DNA from: Molossus alvarezi
Lineage: Eukaryota; Chordata; Mammalia; Chiroptera; Molossidae
Assembly: GCA_037176705.1 (NCBI GenBank)
Contig: CM073898.1
Span: 37,885,488 to 37,949,487 of the forward strand
Direction of reading: 5' to 3'
DNA: 64,000 bases
Below the pieces are notes generated by a model. It worked only from the letters and a program-made list of their open reading frames with translations. It was not told where the DNA came from and made no database searches. This document shows, piece by piece, positions 1-10,761 of the stretch (positions within the stretch are counted from its first letter, which is position 1; the number at the start of each line of letters is the position of its first letter). Both the position numbers and the translations under genes were made by a program.

Positions 1-114
1 AAGGTACATGATCCTTTACAAACTGCTTACAGTCCTTGTGGTAAGATACACACTGGCTTATTTGAAGCTCTACAGGATAAGAAAATAAAATCATAAAATA
101 CCAGAGTGATGTTT

Positions 115-240
115 CTCACAATTTAGTCCAAACCCCCTCATTTCTCTCCCAGGAATACCAAAACACATGATTAAAGTAACTTTCCACAGTCACAGAGCTA
201 GTGGGAGAAATTAGATTTTATTTTCATTACTACTTTCAAC
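115..240 (-). repeat. possible MIR remnant
   Basis: The stretch around CACAGAGCTAGTGGGAGAAAT resembles the antisense MIR core (protein-free, tRNA-derived ancient SINE), where a run like 'cacacagctagtaagtggcag' is typical. The match is short and degraded, so the call is tentative. Confidence 0.4.
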
Positions 241-789
241 TCTTCTACAAAGTACTAAAAATGATCACTACTCAGGTAATTAACAGCTATCATCACATGT
301 TCTGGCATCATTTAGATGTAAATTTGTGCAACACACAAGGCGTAATAAACAACAAGCACAAATATAAACAGGTCACCTTAACATGACTTAAGTTCAAAAT
401 GTCTCCTAGTGCAATCCCAAGAATCAGTTTTCAGCATTTAACCACCATCCCAAAATAAAATTCTACCTGATAGCATTTCTTGCTGGTAATTTAGATGTAA
501 GTGGTTTTAGGCTCTTAAGTTATTAAGTCATATAACTGCAATTTTGCCCTAAACACCAAGGACTGTGTCCAATGTATTTTTAGCCCTTCCTAGGCAAAAG
601 TTACTTATACCTAAATAAGACAAAAATAATAGAACCCTAGGTGATAATTTGCCAAGCTTAGTAACAGTAAATATCAGAAAAAAATGCTTAACTATGCCTG
701 TATAGAGTCTGGATCCATAAATCCAAATCAGACATGCAGTCACACATTGGTATATTCATATATTGTGCATCTAAAAGGAGTTGTTTGTG

Positions 790-1036
790 CCCTGGCTGGT
801 TTGGCTCAGCGGTTAGTGTCGGCCTGTGGTCCAGAGAGACCGGGGTTCGGTTCCCGCTAAGGACAGGTACCTCGGTTGCAGTTTGTCCTAGGCCCTGGTT
901 GGGTCGTGCGGGTGGCAACCACTTGATGCGTCCCTTTCACGTTGATGTTTTTTTGTCTTTCTCTCCCTCCCACTCTATCTGAACAAAAAATTGAAAAATG
1001 TCCTCAGGTGAGGATAAAGAAATAAATAAATAAAAT
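790..1036 (+). mobile_element. Ves SINE, form A
   Basis: The head CCCTGGCTGGTTTGGCTCAG contains the pol III A box, and GGGGTTCGGTTCCCGC is the B box. A T/C-rich stretch and a GTCCTCAGGTGAGGAT module precede the A-rich tail. It is flanked by a 17-bp TSD with one mismatch (773-789 and 1037-1053). It lies in PSME4 intron 1, antisense to the gene. Confidence 0.93.
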
Positions 1037-2589
1037 AAAAGGAGCTGTTTGTGTCGGCCAAAATGATTCTTCTCTGGCAAATCTAATCCAGGTGATTAAA
1101 GTGGGGAATTACTGGAACTGACAGTAACTTTATTTTTACTGTGCCCGAGTAACACAAACAACTAGGAGATTCACTTGAAAAATCATGTTAATTTAATCAT
1201 TTATAAAACAGTCTTCTGTTTTAACTAAAAGTGGTTCTTCTCCCTGTTGCATTTTTCCCCCCAAGTCTCCTATGGATCTGAACAACACAAATTTTACTCA
1301 CTAACCAAGAGGAGAGCTGTTAACCTTGACATTTTATTATGGTCACTCTTTGAAAAGGGCAACAGAAGTGTTTTTGTTTTGCTTTTTAATTAAAAAGGTA
1401 ATTACTCCCACCACCTCTGCCAAGTAGGTATGAGAAATTTGTCAGAGGCTCCCTAATAATAGGCACAATCCTGTGAGGAAATGTAAAGAACACTATTGCA
1501 TTACAAAATCCTGAGTCATCACCCAGTTCCCTCAGCAGACTTGGATAAACATTGGATAAGTGACCCGTCTTGTGTGTTCACACATTCACAACCCCACTCG
1601 TGAACATACAATGTTACTAGATTTCACGTACAGTTAACTAAACAAGATACAGCAAAATTCGTTTTTAAAAAGTTCTCTAACACAGTGAAGATACCTATCT
1701 AGCAAATAAAGTCTCTAACTTTCCCCCACCCCCTGCAAGTATACTTTACCCGTGTTCTCCTCATTTCAGTCGCACTATGGTTCACAGCCAGGTTATGCAA
1801 AAAAGAAAGTAATAAAAGACTAGAACTCCTGAAACTGATTCCGGTAATATACATTCATCTCAGCATTTCAAAATTAACACACGCCCGATACTAATAACTT
1901 CCAGGACAACCTGACAGCTCTCTTTTCTATTTTCCTTTGTACCGTACACTTCCAAAACAGGTGCAATATACACTTTCGCTAAGTCCTAAAGCTCATCCTT
2001 CTCGACATAAATGTCTAGCATACAGCCCAAGTGTGCGCTGAGGGCTGATTTTTAAATCAGCCTTTTCAATCAAATCCACAAAGACGGAGCAGGCCCCCCA
2101 AAAGTAGAACCTACAAGTTCCCTTCGGCCTCCTTCCCATTCAGAAAGTTACTAGACACGAACTGAGAGCTGTGAAGAGGCGGAGATCATAGGGGAAGACA
2201 GAAACGGAGGAACTAGAAGTCAAGAGTTGCTCCCCCCAAAGGCGAACCCTCTCTGCACCCCTTCCCGCAGGAGCACTGGTCCCAGCAGGACCCTCGGGGT
2301 CCGCTTGTCTTTCCCTGGGAACCCCACAGGTCGGAAGACAATCCGAGCCCTTGGGGGAAAGCTGCAAGCGAGGAGGTAGAGGGCCGGTGAGAACAGAGCC
2401 GGTCCCGTAGGAAAGTGGTAGGAAGGTGAGTGCTTCCCCAGGCTTCGGCAGCGACCCTGGGACGACTGCCCGGGGACCGCGGGCTTGCGCCGGGGCAGAG
2501 TTGAGGTCCAGCCCTCTGAAGCCGACAAAGAGCCGCCCCCGGACGCCCTCCCTCGGAGCCTTTGCCCCTGGCCCAACCGCAGGCCGGGC

Positions 2590-2603
2590 CACACTTACGT
2601 GGA
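2590..2603 (-). other. PSME4: PSME4 exon 1 splice donor
   Basis: Read on the minus strand this is TCCAC|GTAAGTGTGG, with the exon's last base at 2599 and the intron's GT at 2598-2597. GTAAGT matches the U1 consensus. The exon ends two bases into a codon (AC), which fits the threonine of the conserved KLST and predicts an intron after codon position 2. Confidence 0.92.
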
Positions 2604-2840
2604 AAGTTTCCTGGTCCAGAAGAGGCCCCCGGGCCACAGCTCTTGGAGCTGCACGGCCCGGCCCAGGTTGCTTTTGATCTGGGCCAGCTGCAAGTCGGAC
2701 TCGGCGTCCAGCCGCTCGGCGTAGGGCAGCAGCTTGTTGTAGACAATCTCCTTCTGCGGGACGAAGGACCGCGAGCCCGGCCCGGGACGCCCGCCCGGCT
2801 CCGGCGGGTCCCCGCCGCCCGCCTGATCGGTGGGCTCCAT
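2599..2840 (-). CDS. PSME4: PSME4 (proteasome activator PA200), first coding exon, partial
   Basis: PSME4/PA200 is a large HEAT-repeat protein of about 1,840 residues. It caps the 20S proteasome in the nucleus and promotes degradation of acetylated histones, notably in DNA repair and spermatogenesis. Only the first 80 codons plus two bases are here. The start ATG at 2840-2838 gives [10 protein letters not shown], a Gly/Pro-rich leader. It is followed by [20 protein letters not shown], the [20 protein letters not shown] segment and [10 protein letters not shown]. These match the human N-terminus as I remember it almost residue for residue. The leader is variable and low-complexity; identity becomes near complete from FVPQKE onward. 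The frame stays open upstream but contains no earlier ATG. The ATG has G at +4. No frameshift or stop is seen, so the gene looks intact here; the remaining exons lie left of the window. Confidence 0.95.
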
Positions 2841-3115
2841 GAGCTGCGGGACACCCTCCCACCCCCTCCCACCCGAACCCTCCCCGGCCCCCACCCCTCT
2901 GCGGGCTCCGCCTCCTCCGCGTCGTTGTCGCCCTGCGGCCGCCGGCGGCCCCTCGCCCTCGGCCCGACCGCTGGGCCCCTCCCCTGGCCGGCGCGCTGCT
3001 GGCCCCGCGCGGTGCCGGTTCGTTAGCAGCGGCAGCGGCCGCTCTGCTCGCCCCGCACCGGCCCTGCTGGTGACGCTGCAGCCGCCGGCCCGGAGGTTCC
3101 GGACGGGCCTCTAGT

Positions 3116-3152
3116 CACTTCCGGGGCGGGGCGGGGCGGGGCGGGGCGGGGC
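3116..3152. promoter_or_regulatory. ETS-type site followed by six GGGGC units
   Basis: CACTTCCGG at 3116-3124 is a consensus ETS/GABP-type motif. It overlaps the first of six perfect GGGGC units (3123-3152), which create overlapping GGGGCGGGGC Sp1/KLF GC boxes. The array sits about 280-310 bp upstream of the PSME4 start codon, where a TATA-less core promoter is expected. The role is inferred from motif and position. Confidence 0.65.
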
Positions 3153-3160
3153 GACGGGGT

Positions 3161-3215
3161 CGGAGGAGGCGGAGGAGGCGGGGGCGGCGGGGGCGGCGGG
3201 GGCGGCGGGGGCGGG
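3161..3215. repeat. GGA/GGC-rich minisatellite with GGGGGCGGC units
   Basis: GGAGGAGGC units lead into three perfect 9-bp GGGGGCGGC units (3180-3206) and a partial fourth. Together with the GGGGC array this gives many closely spaced G-runs of four or five on the plus strand, which can form G-quadruplexes. Such runs often vary in length between individuals and are prone to assembly error. Confidence 0.85.
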
Positions 3216-4932
3216 AGCTCTGGGGCCGCGCCTTCCTCGCCGAGGGCCGGGCTCGGAGCCCCCACCCTCAGGCTTCACGGGCCGAGCGCCGGCCGCCCCA
3301 CCGGAAACACGAGGCCGGGTTCCAAGCTATTGTCCTTTCTGGCCGGGGTTGCTCTCCCGCGGCGCCTCTCCCGAGCCCGGGGTCGCTCTGGCCTCCGGCC
3401 GGCGGTCGACCTCGTCCTCCGCGCCCAGTCAATGGAAAAGCCTGGGGACTTGGTATCCACCCACGTGATAGTTACAGAGATACATTTTTTTTATTCGGCG
3501 CCCTTTAAATCCTCACCTTTCTGGTGTTCAACTAGCCGCCCTCGTTCCAAAGGGAATAGTTATTCATTCAACAAATAGTAATTGAGCTATTTTGTGTGTC
3601 AGACGCTTCTACTAGTCCTGTAAGATGGAACTAAAGAGCACCCGGTTTCTGCCCTCCAGGGATTCGGTCAAACAAAGCTATTGCTGGATAAGTGCGGGAT
3701 GCCTTGGGCACACGTAAGAAGTGATCCAACGGCGGGGGGCGGGGAGGAGTTAAGGTGTCCGGTAGTTTACTAGAACTGATGCAGAAGTTGAATTTAAGTG
3801 TTAAATGCGGAGTTGGGTAGAAAAAGAAAGGAGAAGAAAGTATATTTCACCCGAGGAAGCAGCTCAGAGGCTTCAAGCAAGTCCTCTAGGAATGCAGAGT
3901 GCAGAATGGCTGAAGATGGCTTGCAAGAGAGGGGAGCGGAGAACTGAGACTGAAAAGGAAATGTGGAGGGCTTTTTAGAGCTTTATCCCAAAAGTAACAA
4001 GGAAGTCTGAAAGATTTTAAGCATGGGGTGGTATGATATAATTTACATTTTTTGAAGAATCACTGCTTTGTATGAGGATGGTTTAGAACAGACAAGATTG
4101 GATACTGGAGGATCCTTTAAGAAGTTATGACATGATGGCCTGGATGTCAGTTGAAATGATTTGAGAACTGTTTCAGCAATGAGAATGACCTGGGCTTGAT
4201 AACTGATTAAGCGTGAAATAGAAGGAAGAGACAGATGATGTCAGATTTCTGGTTTGGGAAGCTGGGTAAAATAGTGAAGACCTTGCACTAAGAAAGGACA
4301 CTATAGAAACAGCTTTGGAGGCAGAATGCCTAAGGCATGGTGAAGTATTTTGACATGTGAGTAAGGAGGGTGATCTAAACTGGGATATAGATGAGCATAT
4401 AAAGGGATTGAGAGGGATGAGATGTAGAGTACTGTTAAAGAACAAACTAAGGCATATTACAATTTTGAAGTTTATTGGGGCAAAAATTGGTTCCAGTTGG
4501 GCAGTGCCAAAGCTGAAGTGATTAAGGGTGCCCCACTGACATCAGCCAGTGTAGAAGCAAAAAAAAACAAACTTTTTTTTAAATCTTTATTGTTGAATGT
4601 AGAAAGTATTACAGATGTTCCTCATTTTTCCCCCATTGACCCCCTCCTCCCCATTACCGCCCCCTTCCTGCCTTTTCCCACACTATTGTCTGTGTCCATT
4701 GGTTATGCATATAAATTCCTTGGTTTATTTCTTCCCACTCCCCAACCCCTTTCCCTTTGAGGTTTGTCAGTCTAGCAATGAATTTGTACTTCTTAATCCC
4801 TTCACCTTTTTCACCCATTCCCCCAACCCTCCTCCCATCAGGCAACCAATAAAATGTTCTCTGTATCTATGAGGATGATTCTGTTCTGCCTGCTCATTTT
4901 GTTTGTAGATTCTATTGTCGATAGATATGTAT

Positions 4933-5866
4933 TCATTGCCATTTTGTTTGTTCATATATTTTATCTTTTTCTTCAAAAAGACCCTTCAACATTTCATATA
5001 ATAATGGTTTGGTGGTGATGAACTCCTTTAACTTTTTCTTGTCTGGGAAAGTCTTTATATTGCCATCGATTCTAAATGACAGCTTTGCAGGATAGAGTAA
5101 TCTTGGTTGTAGGTTCTTGCTTTTCATCACTCTAAATATTTCTTGCCACTCCCTTTTGGCCTGCAAAGTGTCTTTTGAGAAATCAGCTGACAGCCTAATG
5201 GGAACTCCCTTGTAGGTAACTAGCTGCCTTTCTCATGCTGCATTTAAGATGCTCTCTTTGTCTTGAACCTTTTGCGTTTTGATGTGTCTTGGTGTGGGCC
5301 TCTTGGGGTTCATCTTGTTTGGGACTCTCTGTGCTTCCTGGACTTGTATGTCTGTTTCCTTCACCAAGTTAGGGAAGTTTTCTGCCATTATTGTTTCAAA
5401 CAGGTTTTCGATTTCTTGTTCTCTCTCTTCTCCTTCTGGTACCCCCAAGATGTGAATGTTGGCATGCTTGAAGTTGTCCCAGAGGCTCCTTACACTATCC
5501 TCATTTTTTTGGATTCTTTTTTCTTTTTGCTGTTCTGATTGGATGTTTTTTGCTTCCTTATATTCCAAATCGATGATTTGCTTCTTGGATTTATGTACTC
5601 TATTGAATCTGTGTAAATTATTCTTTATTTCAGTTAATGTCTCCTTCATTTCTGACTGTGCATCCATCATTTCTGACTGGTCCTTTTTTATGCTCTTGAG
5701 GTCCTCACTAAGTTCACTGAGGTTCTCACTAAGTTCATTGAGCATCCTTATAAGCAGTATTTTGAATTCAGCATCTGTTAGGTTGCTTATCTCCATTTCG
5801 CTTAGTTCTTTTCTTGGGGTTTTGTTCTGTTCTTTCATTTGGGACCTGTTTTTTTTGTCTCCTCAT
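4933..5866 (-). pseudogene. HAL1 ORF1 (L1 ORF1p-like), copy 1, broken
   Basis: L1 ORF1p is a trimeric RNA-binding chaperone that coats its own RNA. The intact form here would be about 310 residues. It starts MRRQK, then an acidic heptad-rich coiled coil (SELSEDLKSIKKDQSEM, about residues 50-110). The RRM-like part includes NIHILGVPEGE and ETIMAENFPNL. The C-terminal domain includes RPTPRHI, LSADFSKDTLQAKREW and LLYPAKLSFRIDG, as in human ORF1p. Damage: the A-tract just after the start (about 5849-5856) has eight bases against seven in copy 2, shifting the frame. A CGA-type arginine codon has become TGA at 5235-5233. The frame then reads on to the normal TGA at 4935-4933. Confidence 0.88.
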
Positions 5867-5996
5867 TTTGGCTGCCTCCCTGTGTTTGTTTCTGTGTATT
5901 ACTTAATGAGCGGTATGGGGCTAGCTGAGACCAGATGCTGCTTGTTTGAAAGAATTTAGGAAAAACCCGAAGCAGGATCCAAGACAGGCCAATCCT

Positions 5997-6281
5997 ATGG
6001 TTAAGCAAGTGGCAACAGCTTGGGTGGGCCTGAAAGTTGGGTGGGGCGGGGCCTCAGGGAGTCACCAGGGCGGGGCTTCCAGTGTGAGCCAGGTTGCTGG
6101 AGTCCTAGATATGGTGGCTGTCTGCCGCCCCAGGGAAGGGCTCACCAAAGGAACAAAGGCCTCTGACAGCACGTTTGTCCCGGAGAAAGCCCCCTCTCCA
6201 GCCCTTGCTCCAGTGCCAAACAGCTTAGTTCTTCCCTGTATGTCTCTGGTGCCCCTCGAGCTGCCTCCCCTCGAAGCTTAG
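5997..6281 (+). other. open frame antisense to the HAL1 5'UTR, copy 1 (94 codons)
   Basis: The frame starts ATGGTTAAGCAAGTGGCAAC and runs to TAG, opposite to HAL1 transcription and wholly within its 5'UTR. Copy 2 has the same frame at 12160-12420 with the same start and stop, differing by an in-frame 24-bp indel. Its position resembles that of ORF0, the antisense frame in primate L1 5'UTRs, but no sequence relation is claimed. Between the two copies I count about 11 amino-acid-changing and 2 silent differences, so nothing indicates purifying selection. Coding status is unproven. Confidence 0.3.
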
Positions 6282-6650
6282 AGGGAGAGAGTCCGATAAG
6301 TCCGTGCGCGGGCCCTTTAAGGAGCTGCCTGGGGCTCCAGCCTCGTCAGCTTCCTTGAGCCTCAGTTCCTGCTGGTTTTTCCAGCCAGAAGTTATGGGGA
6401 TTCTCTTCCTGGCATTGGAACCCTGAGCGGGGCACCTGGTGTGGAACGGGGACCCCCCTCAGTCCTCAGGGAGGACTTTCCCAGCTGAGGTATCCTTCTG
6501 ATTTTTATCCGCCACACGTGGGTGTGGGACCAGCCTTTCGGCCTTCGCCCCTCCTACCAGTCTGGATGTGGCTGCTGCTTTAATTCCGTAGTTGTAGGAC
6601 TTCCATTCAGCTTGATTTCAGGCGGTTTTGAATGATGGTTGTTCTGTAGT

Positions 6651-6799
6651 TTAGTTGTAACTTTGATGTGGTTGTGGGAGGACGTGATACCGCATTTACC
6701 TACCCGCCATCTTGACCGGAAGTCCTTAGTTGTAACTTTGATGTAGTTGTGGGAGGACGCGATACCGCTTTTACCTCCCCGCCATCTTGGCTGGAAATC
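6651..6799 (-). repeat. two tandem 75-bp units at the HAL1 5' end
   Basis: Units 6651-6724 and 6726-6799 share most of their bases. Both begin TTAGTTGTAACTTTGATGT on the plus strand and contain CGCCATCTTG, which reads CAAGATGGCG in the element's sense. CAAGATGGC is the YY1-type motif at the start of many L1 5'UTRs. Copy 2 has only one such unit (12791-12864). Tandem promoter monomers are known from mouse L1. Confidence 0.8.
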
Positions 6800-7499
6800 T
6801 CCAAGATAGGAAACTATTTGGCTATAGCTTCAAGCCTCTTGGGCCGGCTATGATTGTCCTTGGCATTTAGATTTCATAACCTTGAGGCACACCTAGATTC
6901 TGGTTTGCTTAAGTAGGCTGCCAAAGCATTAGTGCCACCTCAGTCTATTGATCTCCTTGTTTAATTAATTTAACAGTATGAAAAGAATAGGGCCCTTGAC
7001 CAAACTCTGAGGAACGCCAGAGTTTGGGACAGAGAAAGATGAGAGAGACCATAATGAATACTCATGAGAAGCAGTCCGAGAGATAGGAGGAGGTCTAGGA
7101 AAGTTGGCATTTCTGTAAACCGTGTAAGTAATTAACCACACAAAAGGTGCTCATAGGTCAAATGGAATAAGAACTGAGAAGTGTTCCTTGGAATTATTGA
7201 TAAAGCAGATAAGAATGGTTTCAGTGGAGTGTTGGATTGGAAACCAGATTACAATGACAAGGACAAATGGAAAGTAAACAAATAGAGGCAACACATGTAG
7301 AGTACCTTTTTTGAAACTTTGGATGAGAAGAACAGGAGAGAGATAAGAAGGTAGCTAGAATAAAAAGAGGAATTTTTAATGGTGGGGTATATTTTAATAT
7401 GTTTAAATATTGATGAGAAGGAGCTAGTGGTGAGAGAGGTTGAAGATCCGTGGTTGAGGAATTGATACCATTGTAATAAACCCAGTTATTAATGATAGG

Positions 7500-8175
7500 A
7501 AAGAGAAAGCCAGATAATAGAGGCATGCCACTTGTACAGCTTTGCCAGGAAGCTGCAGTTTAACACTCTCCAGGCTTGTTCCCTGCAGATGGCTGGGGAA
7601 AAGGACTGGACAATAGAGGCATGCCCAGTAAGATCTGGATGAAATAGAGTGGGTACTTGCCTGTCAATGAGACCTGAAAACAGGCCATTGGCCAGAGTAG
7701 ATGTGATTACTGCAAGCACTGGAAGATTTGAGATACACAAGCTCCTAAACAAATGAGTTCCCTTTCTTGCCTCTTGCTTCCTTTGCATGCTGGGTTCTTG
7801 GCTCTCGTGTTGCAGGGGGCATGCTCCCCTGCATTTGCCCACATGGCTCCCAGCCATGTGGACCCTACACAATGGACTGATGGAGTAGAACTAGCCTGAC
7901 ACAACTCCACCATGGAACAGAAACTCTGGACACTGGCTTCACTTCTAGCTCTGCTGAATCCCCAGCTGCAGTTCATCCAAGACTGGATTGAGGGAACTGA
8001 GACTTTGCAACCTGAAGGATGTAATTCCACGCAAATAAAACTTTCTGCCACATCTCATCTTCCTATGGGGACCTCCAGAATGCTTATTCTAGCAGCACCC
8101 CCAAGAACCTCACTCCAATTAGCAATGGAGAAATTCCATCCATCCATTTCTCTGATAACAGAATCTGGCCCTTAG
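7500..8175. other. unassigned block within the LINE2 span
   Basis: This block, more even in composition than its neighbours, interrupts the antisense LINE2. It contains CCACCATGGAACAG at about 7909 with a short open frame (7912-8175) and a GCAAATAAAACTTTCTGCC stretch that resembles a poly(A) signal region. An LTR or other retroposed sequence is possible, but I recognise no family and no TSD. The open frame is short and has no known motif. Confidence 0.3.
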
Positions 8176-8589
8176 CAGTAAATCACATTACTTTCATAGT
8201 CAGAGGAGAAAAGCAAGGAGGGGAGGTGCAAAGGCAGAAAGGTTTGCAGATTTGGTAGCTGGAAGTTGGGGAAGTTCTTTCTGATAGTTCCTGTTTTGGG
8301 TTTTTATAGGGGTTTTTGATTTGTGTTGTGTTTTCTGTGAAGCAAGAGAATGAGAATGATGGGTAGGAGATTGGAGAAGGTTTAGAGCAGTCTCAGAATT
8401 CAGAAAACTAATTAAAGAAACAGAGTTGTTTGGCACTGAAGGCTGGAAGCACGAATTCACTATCATCTGCATATGCAATTTAGTAATTTTTCTCCAGTAA
8501 TGTTTAGCAGCCCAGGATTGTGTACCTACAGGCTGGTATGATAGAATGACAAAGGAGTAAGGGAATGTTATGTATGTTGGTAGTCATGA

Positions 8590-8690
8590 TGACAGTGGTG
8601 TTAGCTACCATTTGCTGAGCACTTCTCTCAACCAATGTTTTATCTACACTACTGCATTGGATTATCTTCTCTAAATAGAGATAATTGAGT
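8590..8690 (-). repeat. MIR-type remnant
   Basis: TAGCTACCATTTGCTGAGCAC followed by a degraded core matches the antisense 3' part of MIR. The copy is short and old. Confidence 0.5.
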
Positions 8691-8883
8691 TAAGAATATT
8701 TGAAAGAGAGTGGTTAATGTCTAAGTTGGTTGAAATTGTTAACGGAGGAAAATAATTTTCCTTCTGCCATTTTAAATTCTTTTGCTTGGTCTAATAATCA
8801 AATTGTCATAGGACAGATTAACAGGAGAAAATAACCAGATTTGTTATGTACGTACGTACAGGGTTCCATAAGAATATGGGACC

Positions 8884-9042
8884 TGCCCTGGCCGGTTTGG
8901 CTTAGTGGTTAGAGCATCGGCCTGCAGTCCAGAGACCTGGGTTCAGTTCCCACTAAAGGGCACGTACTTCAGTTGCAGTTTGTCTCCGGCCCTGGTTGGG
9001 TCGTGTGGGTGGCAACCACTCAATGTGTCCCTTTCAGGTCGA

Positions 9043-9084
<42 letters not shown>

Positions 9085-9147
9085 CCACTCAATCTGAACA
9101 AAAAATGGAAAAATGTCCTCGGGTGAGGATAAAAAATAAATAAATAA
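8884..9147 (+). mobile_element. Ves SINE, form A, with long CT run
   Basis: A full-length head-to-tail copy with a perfect 14-bp TSD, AAGAATATGGGACC, at 8870-8883 and 9148-9161. The T/C-rich body has expanded to an uninterrupted CT dinucleotide run at about 9049-9080. Confidence 0.95.
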
Positions 9148-9161
9148 AAGAATATGGGACC

Positions 9162-10744
9162 CAAAGACAAATTGGGCACTTGAGGTTTATATGTCATTCT
9201 GGACTAAGGCCAGGATGGGGGGTTTGAGGGTGGGGGTGGCAGGGGAGTTGTGGTTGGAGGCTTCAAAGGGGAAGAAGGCAATTCACATGGAGATGGAAAA
9301 GCAAATGATTGGTAAACAAAGGTTGGCCTGGCCATCTTTAACAATGAGACACTGAGAATACTTTGATCAAAGGCTTTGCTAGATTCCTTCTTGTCTATCA
9401 CAGTTAATTCAGAATAAACTATAGTTACCTATAATGATACCTATCTTCCTAGAGCAGGTCCTCTACTAAATTTTTTAGGTAGTTGAGAGGAAGGTCAAAG
9501 GTTCTTCTGGAGTCTTGTTTCTTAAAAAATAATTAGCTTAAAATAATACCCCCAAAAGTCATATCTTGGGTGGCAAACTGTTTACCTCAAAGTCAAAGTG
9601 AAGAGAGAAGAGGACAAATAGCAGATCCTGATGAAGTGCCGGGACAATGGAAAGGATTGGCCTGAGCATGGGATCTGGAAGAAAGGAATGTTTGGGGTTA
9701 CTATTTCAAAGAAGCAGTTCCAGGTGACACCAAGTTTCCTGAGAGTGGATGTCTGAACTGGAAAAGAAGAAAGAATTATTGGAGCAAAAGAGATGAAGTC
9801 TCTCTTATTCTATGTGAAGTTTAGTAGAAAACACTATTGAAACCCCTTGAAGTAAGAAAGTTGGGAAACCTAAGTATCTCTGGGTGATATAGTCCACTCA
9901 TCCCTGAAGACAGTAATCCAAAATCTGGGGTCAGTTTTCTCCCCAGACCAACTTCCAAGCATTTTGTTTCTCTTAGAGCTCAGGATACTCTGCCAAAGAT
10001 AATAGCCTATTATCCTTTCAGTCAGACCCTGAGGGAGACATTGGCTCTTATCAAGCCCCTGGAAAAACCACTGTAATCACCCTTCTTGGAAGACCCAGAA
10101 AGTACAATGTCCCTTGATAAAAAAAATATTCTGAACAGAAAGGTTTTTCCTTGAACTGGAGGAATTGGCAGGGATAATTATCAATCAAATATTTATGTCT
10201 TTGATGTACATATTGGCCTACTACTTGAAAATTCACTTATTAGCAGTGAACAAAAGGACAGTTGTTTAGTTTTATGCCTTCCCCTGCTTCACTTTTTTTC
10301 TATATGTGTTGTATTCAGGACTGGGAATATATTGGCAAATGGATGAATCTCTGTTGCCAGAGCATAATCTTTAAAAGTACTTAAAAGCATAATCTTTAAA
10401 AATGAGTCATTCTAGAATAATCAAATATCCAGACTCTTGCTATTATAGTTATTAAAAGACATCAGAATATTGGATCTGAGAAATGAGGACTTTTTGTTTC
10501 TAGTTCCTATATGATTTTTAACTTTTGAATATTTAATCCAAAATCCTTTTTATCCAGTCATAGTACCCACTTCACTTCATTTGAACTAAAATTCAAATAT
10601 GAAGTTCAATTTTTAACAAGGAAGATATCAGCTAAAGGAATTAATTTTTCTATTATTATTTTATAGCTTTTCTCTTTCTTTGGCATTTTGCCATTTCACT
10701 ACAATGTAACTTAATGTGGGCTTCTTTTTATTAATCTTGGGGAT
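9162..10744. other. unassigned intergenic stretch
   Basis: Nearly 1.6 kb of AT-rich DNA. Parts (about 9590-9850) are purine-rich in the manner of decayed antisense LINE2, but I cannot place them. I see no gene, RNA or TSD-flanked insertion. Confidence 0.5.
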
Positions 10745-10761
10745 TTGTGTTTCTTAAATCA
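10745..10761. repeat. target-site duplication of HAL1 copy 2, left
   Basis: TTGTGTTTCTTAAATCA is repeated exactly at 12866-12882 on the other side of the element. A 17-bp direct repeat is typical of L1-type target-primed reverse transcription. Confidence 0.92.

Larger units (their letters stand above)
1..2598 (-). other. PSME4: PSME4 intron 1, 5' part
   Basis: This stretch follows the splice donor of PSME4 exon 1 on the minus strand and runs off the left edge. I found no sequence resembling the next PSME4 coding exon, so it is read as intron. It contains one Ves SINE (790-1036) and a possible MIR remnant (about 115-240). The interval 1054-2212 is AT-rich with no gene, RNA or repeat I can name. 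The right end, from about 2213, is GC-rich and belongs to the CpG island. Confidence 0.85.
2240..3465 (-). promoter_or_regulatory. PSME4: CpG island and promoter region of PSME4
   Basis: The sequence changes abruptly from AT-rich to very GC- and CpG-rich and returns to AT-rich after about 3470. The island covers the first coding exon, the 5'UTR and the upstream flank, as expected for a housekeeping proteasome-activator gene. No TATA box is evident. Visible elements are an ETS-type CACTTCCGG, a GC-box array, a GGGGGCGGC repeat and an E-box CACGTG at 3462-3467. The transcription start cannot be fixed from sequence alone; it must lie right of 2840. Long open frames inside the island arise because GC-rich DNA has few stop codons. 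Confidence 0.85.
4573..6799 (-). mobile_element. HAL1-like (half-LINE-1) retrotransposon, copy 1
   Basis: On the minus strand the element has a GC-rich 5'UTR (6799 to about 5867), an L1-type ORF1 (5866-4933) and a roughly 360-bp 3' end, closing with AACAATAAAGATTT and an A-tail at 4580-4573. There is no ORF2: no endonuclease or reverse-transcriptase sequence lies between ORF1 and the tail. Copy 2 at 10762-12865 has the same ORF1-to-3'UTR junction, so the layout is a family trait and not a private deletion. Such half-LINE-1 elements are known in mammals and depend on L1 machinery supplied in trans. Unlike copy 2, the 5' end carries two 75-bp tandem units. No convincing TSD was found. It sits inside an older LINE2. 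Confidence 0.88.
3556..8450 (-). mobile_element. LINE2 (L2) copy, antisense, split by younger insertions
   Basis: Read on the minus strand the left end (about 3556-3720) is the L2 3' end, with the antisense TTCATTCAACAAATAGTAAT signature. The reverse-transcriptase part follows at 3960-4440, where an open stretch lies at 4173-4445. Further L2-like matches occur at about 6970-7480 and 8180-8450. It is interrupted by the HAL1 element at 4573-6799 and by stretches I cannot assign (4450-4560, 6800-6960, 7500-8175). The copy is decayed and non-coding. Boundaries are approximate. Confidence 0.72.

Noticed and set aside
2841..2894. An N-terminal extension of PSME4 from an upstream in-frame position at 2894
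   Set aside because: The codon there is GTG, not ATG, and the first in-frame ATG (2840) matches the human start as remembered.
2140..3265. Several long overlapping frames in the GC-rich region, including a polyproline-like one at 3023-3265
   Set aside because: They lie in the CpG island, where stops are rare, and are in other frames or strands than the PSME4 exon; the proline run is the reverse reading of the GGC repeat.
5233..5838. A 201-residue protein-coding gene on the minus strand
   Set aside because: It is part of the broken ORF1 of a HAL1 element; its stop is an in-frame mutation and its start is past a frameshift.
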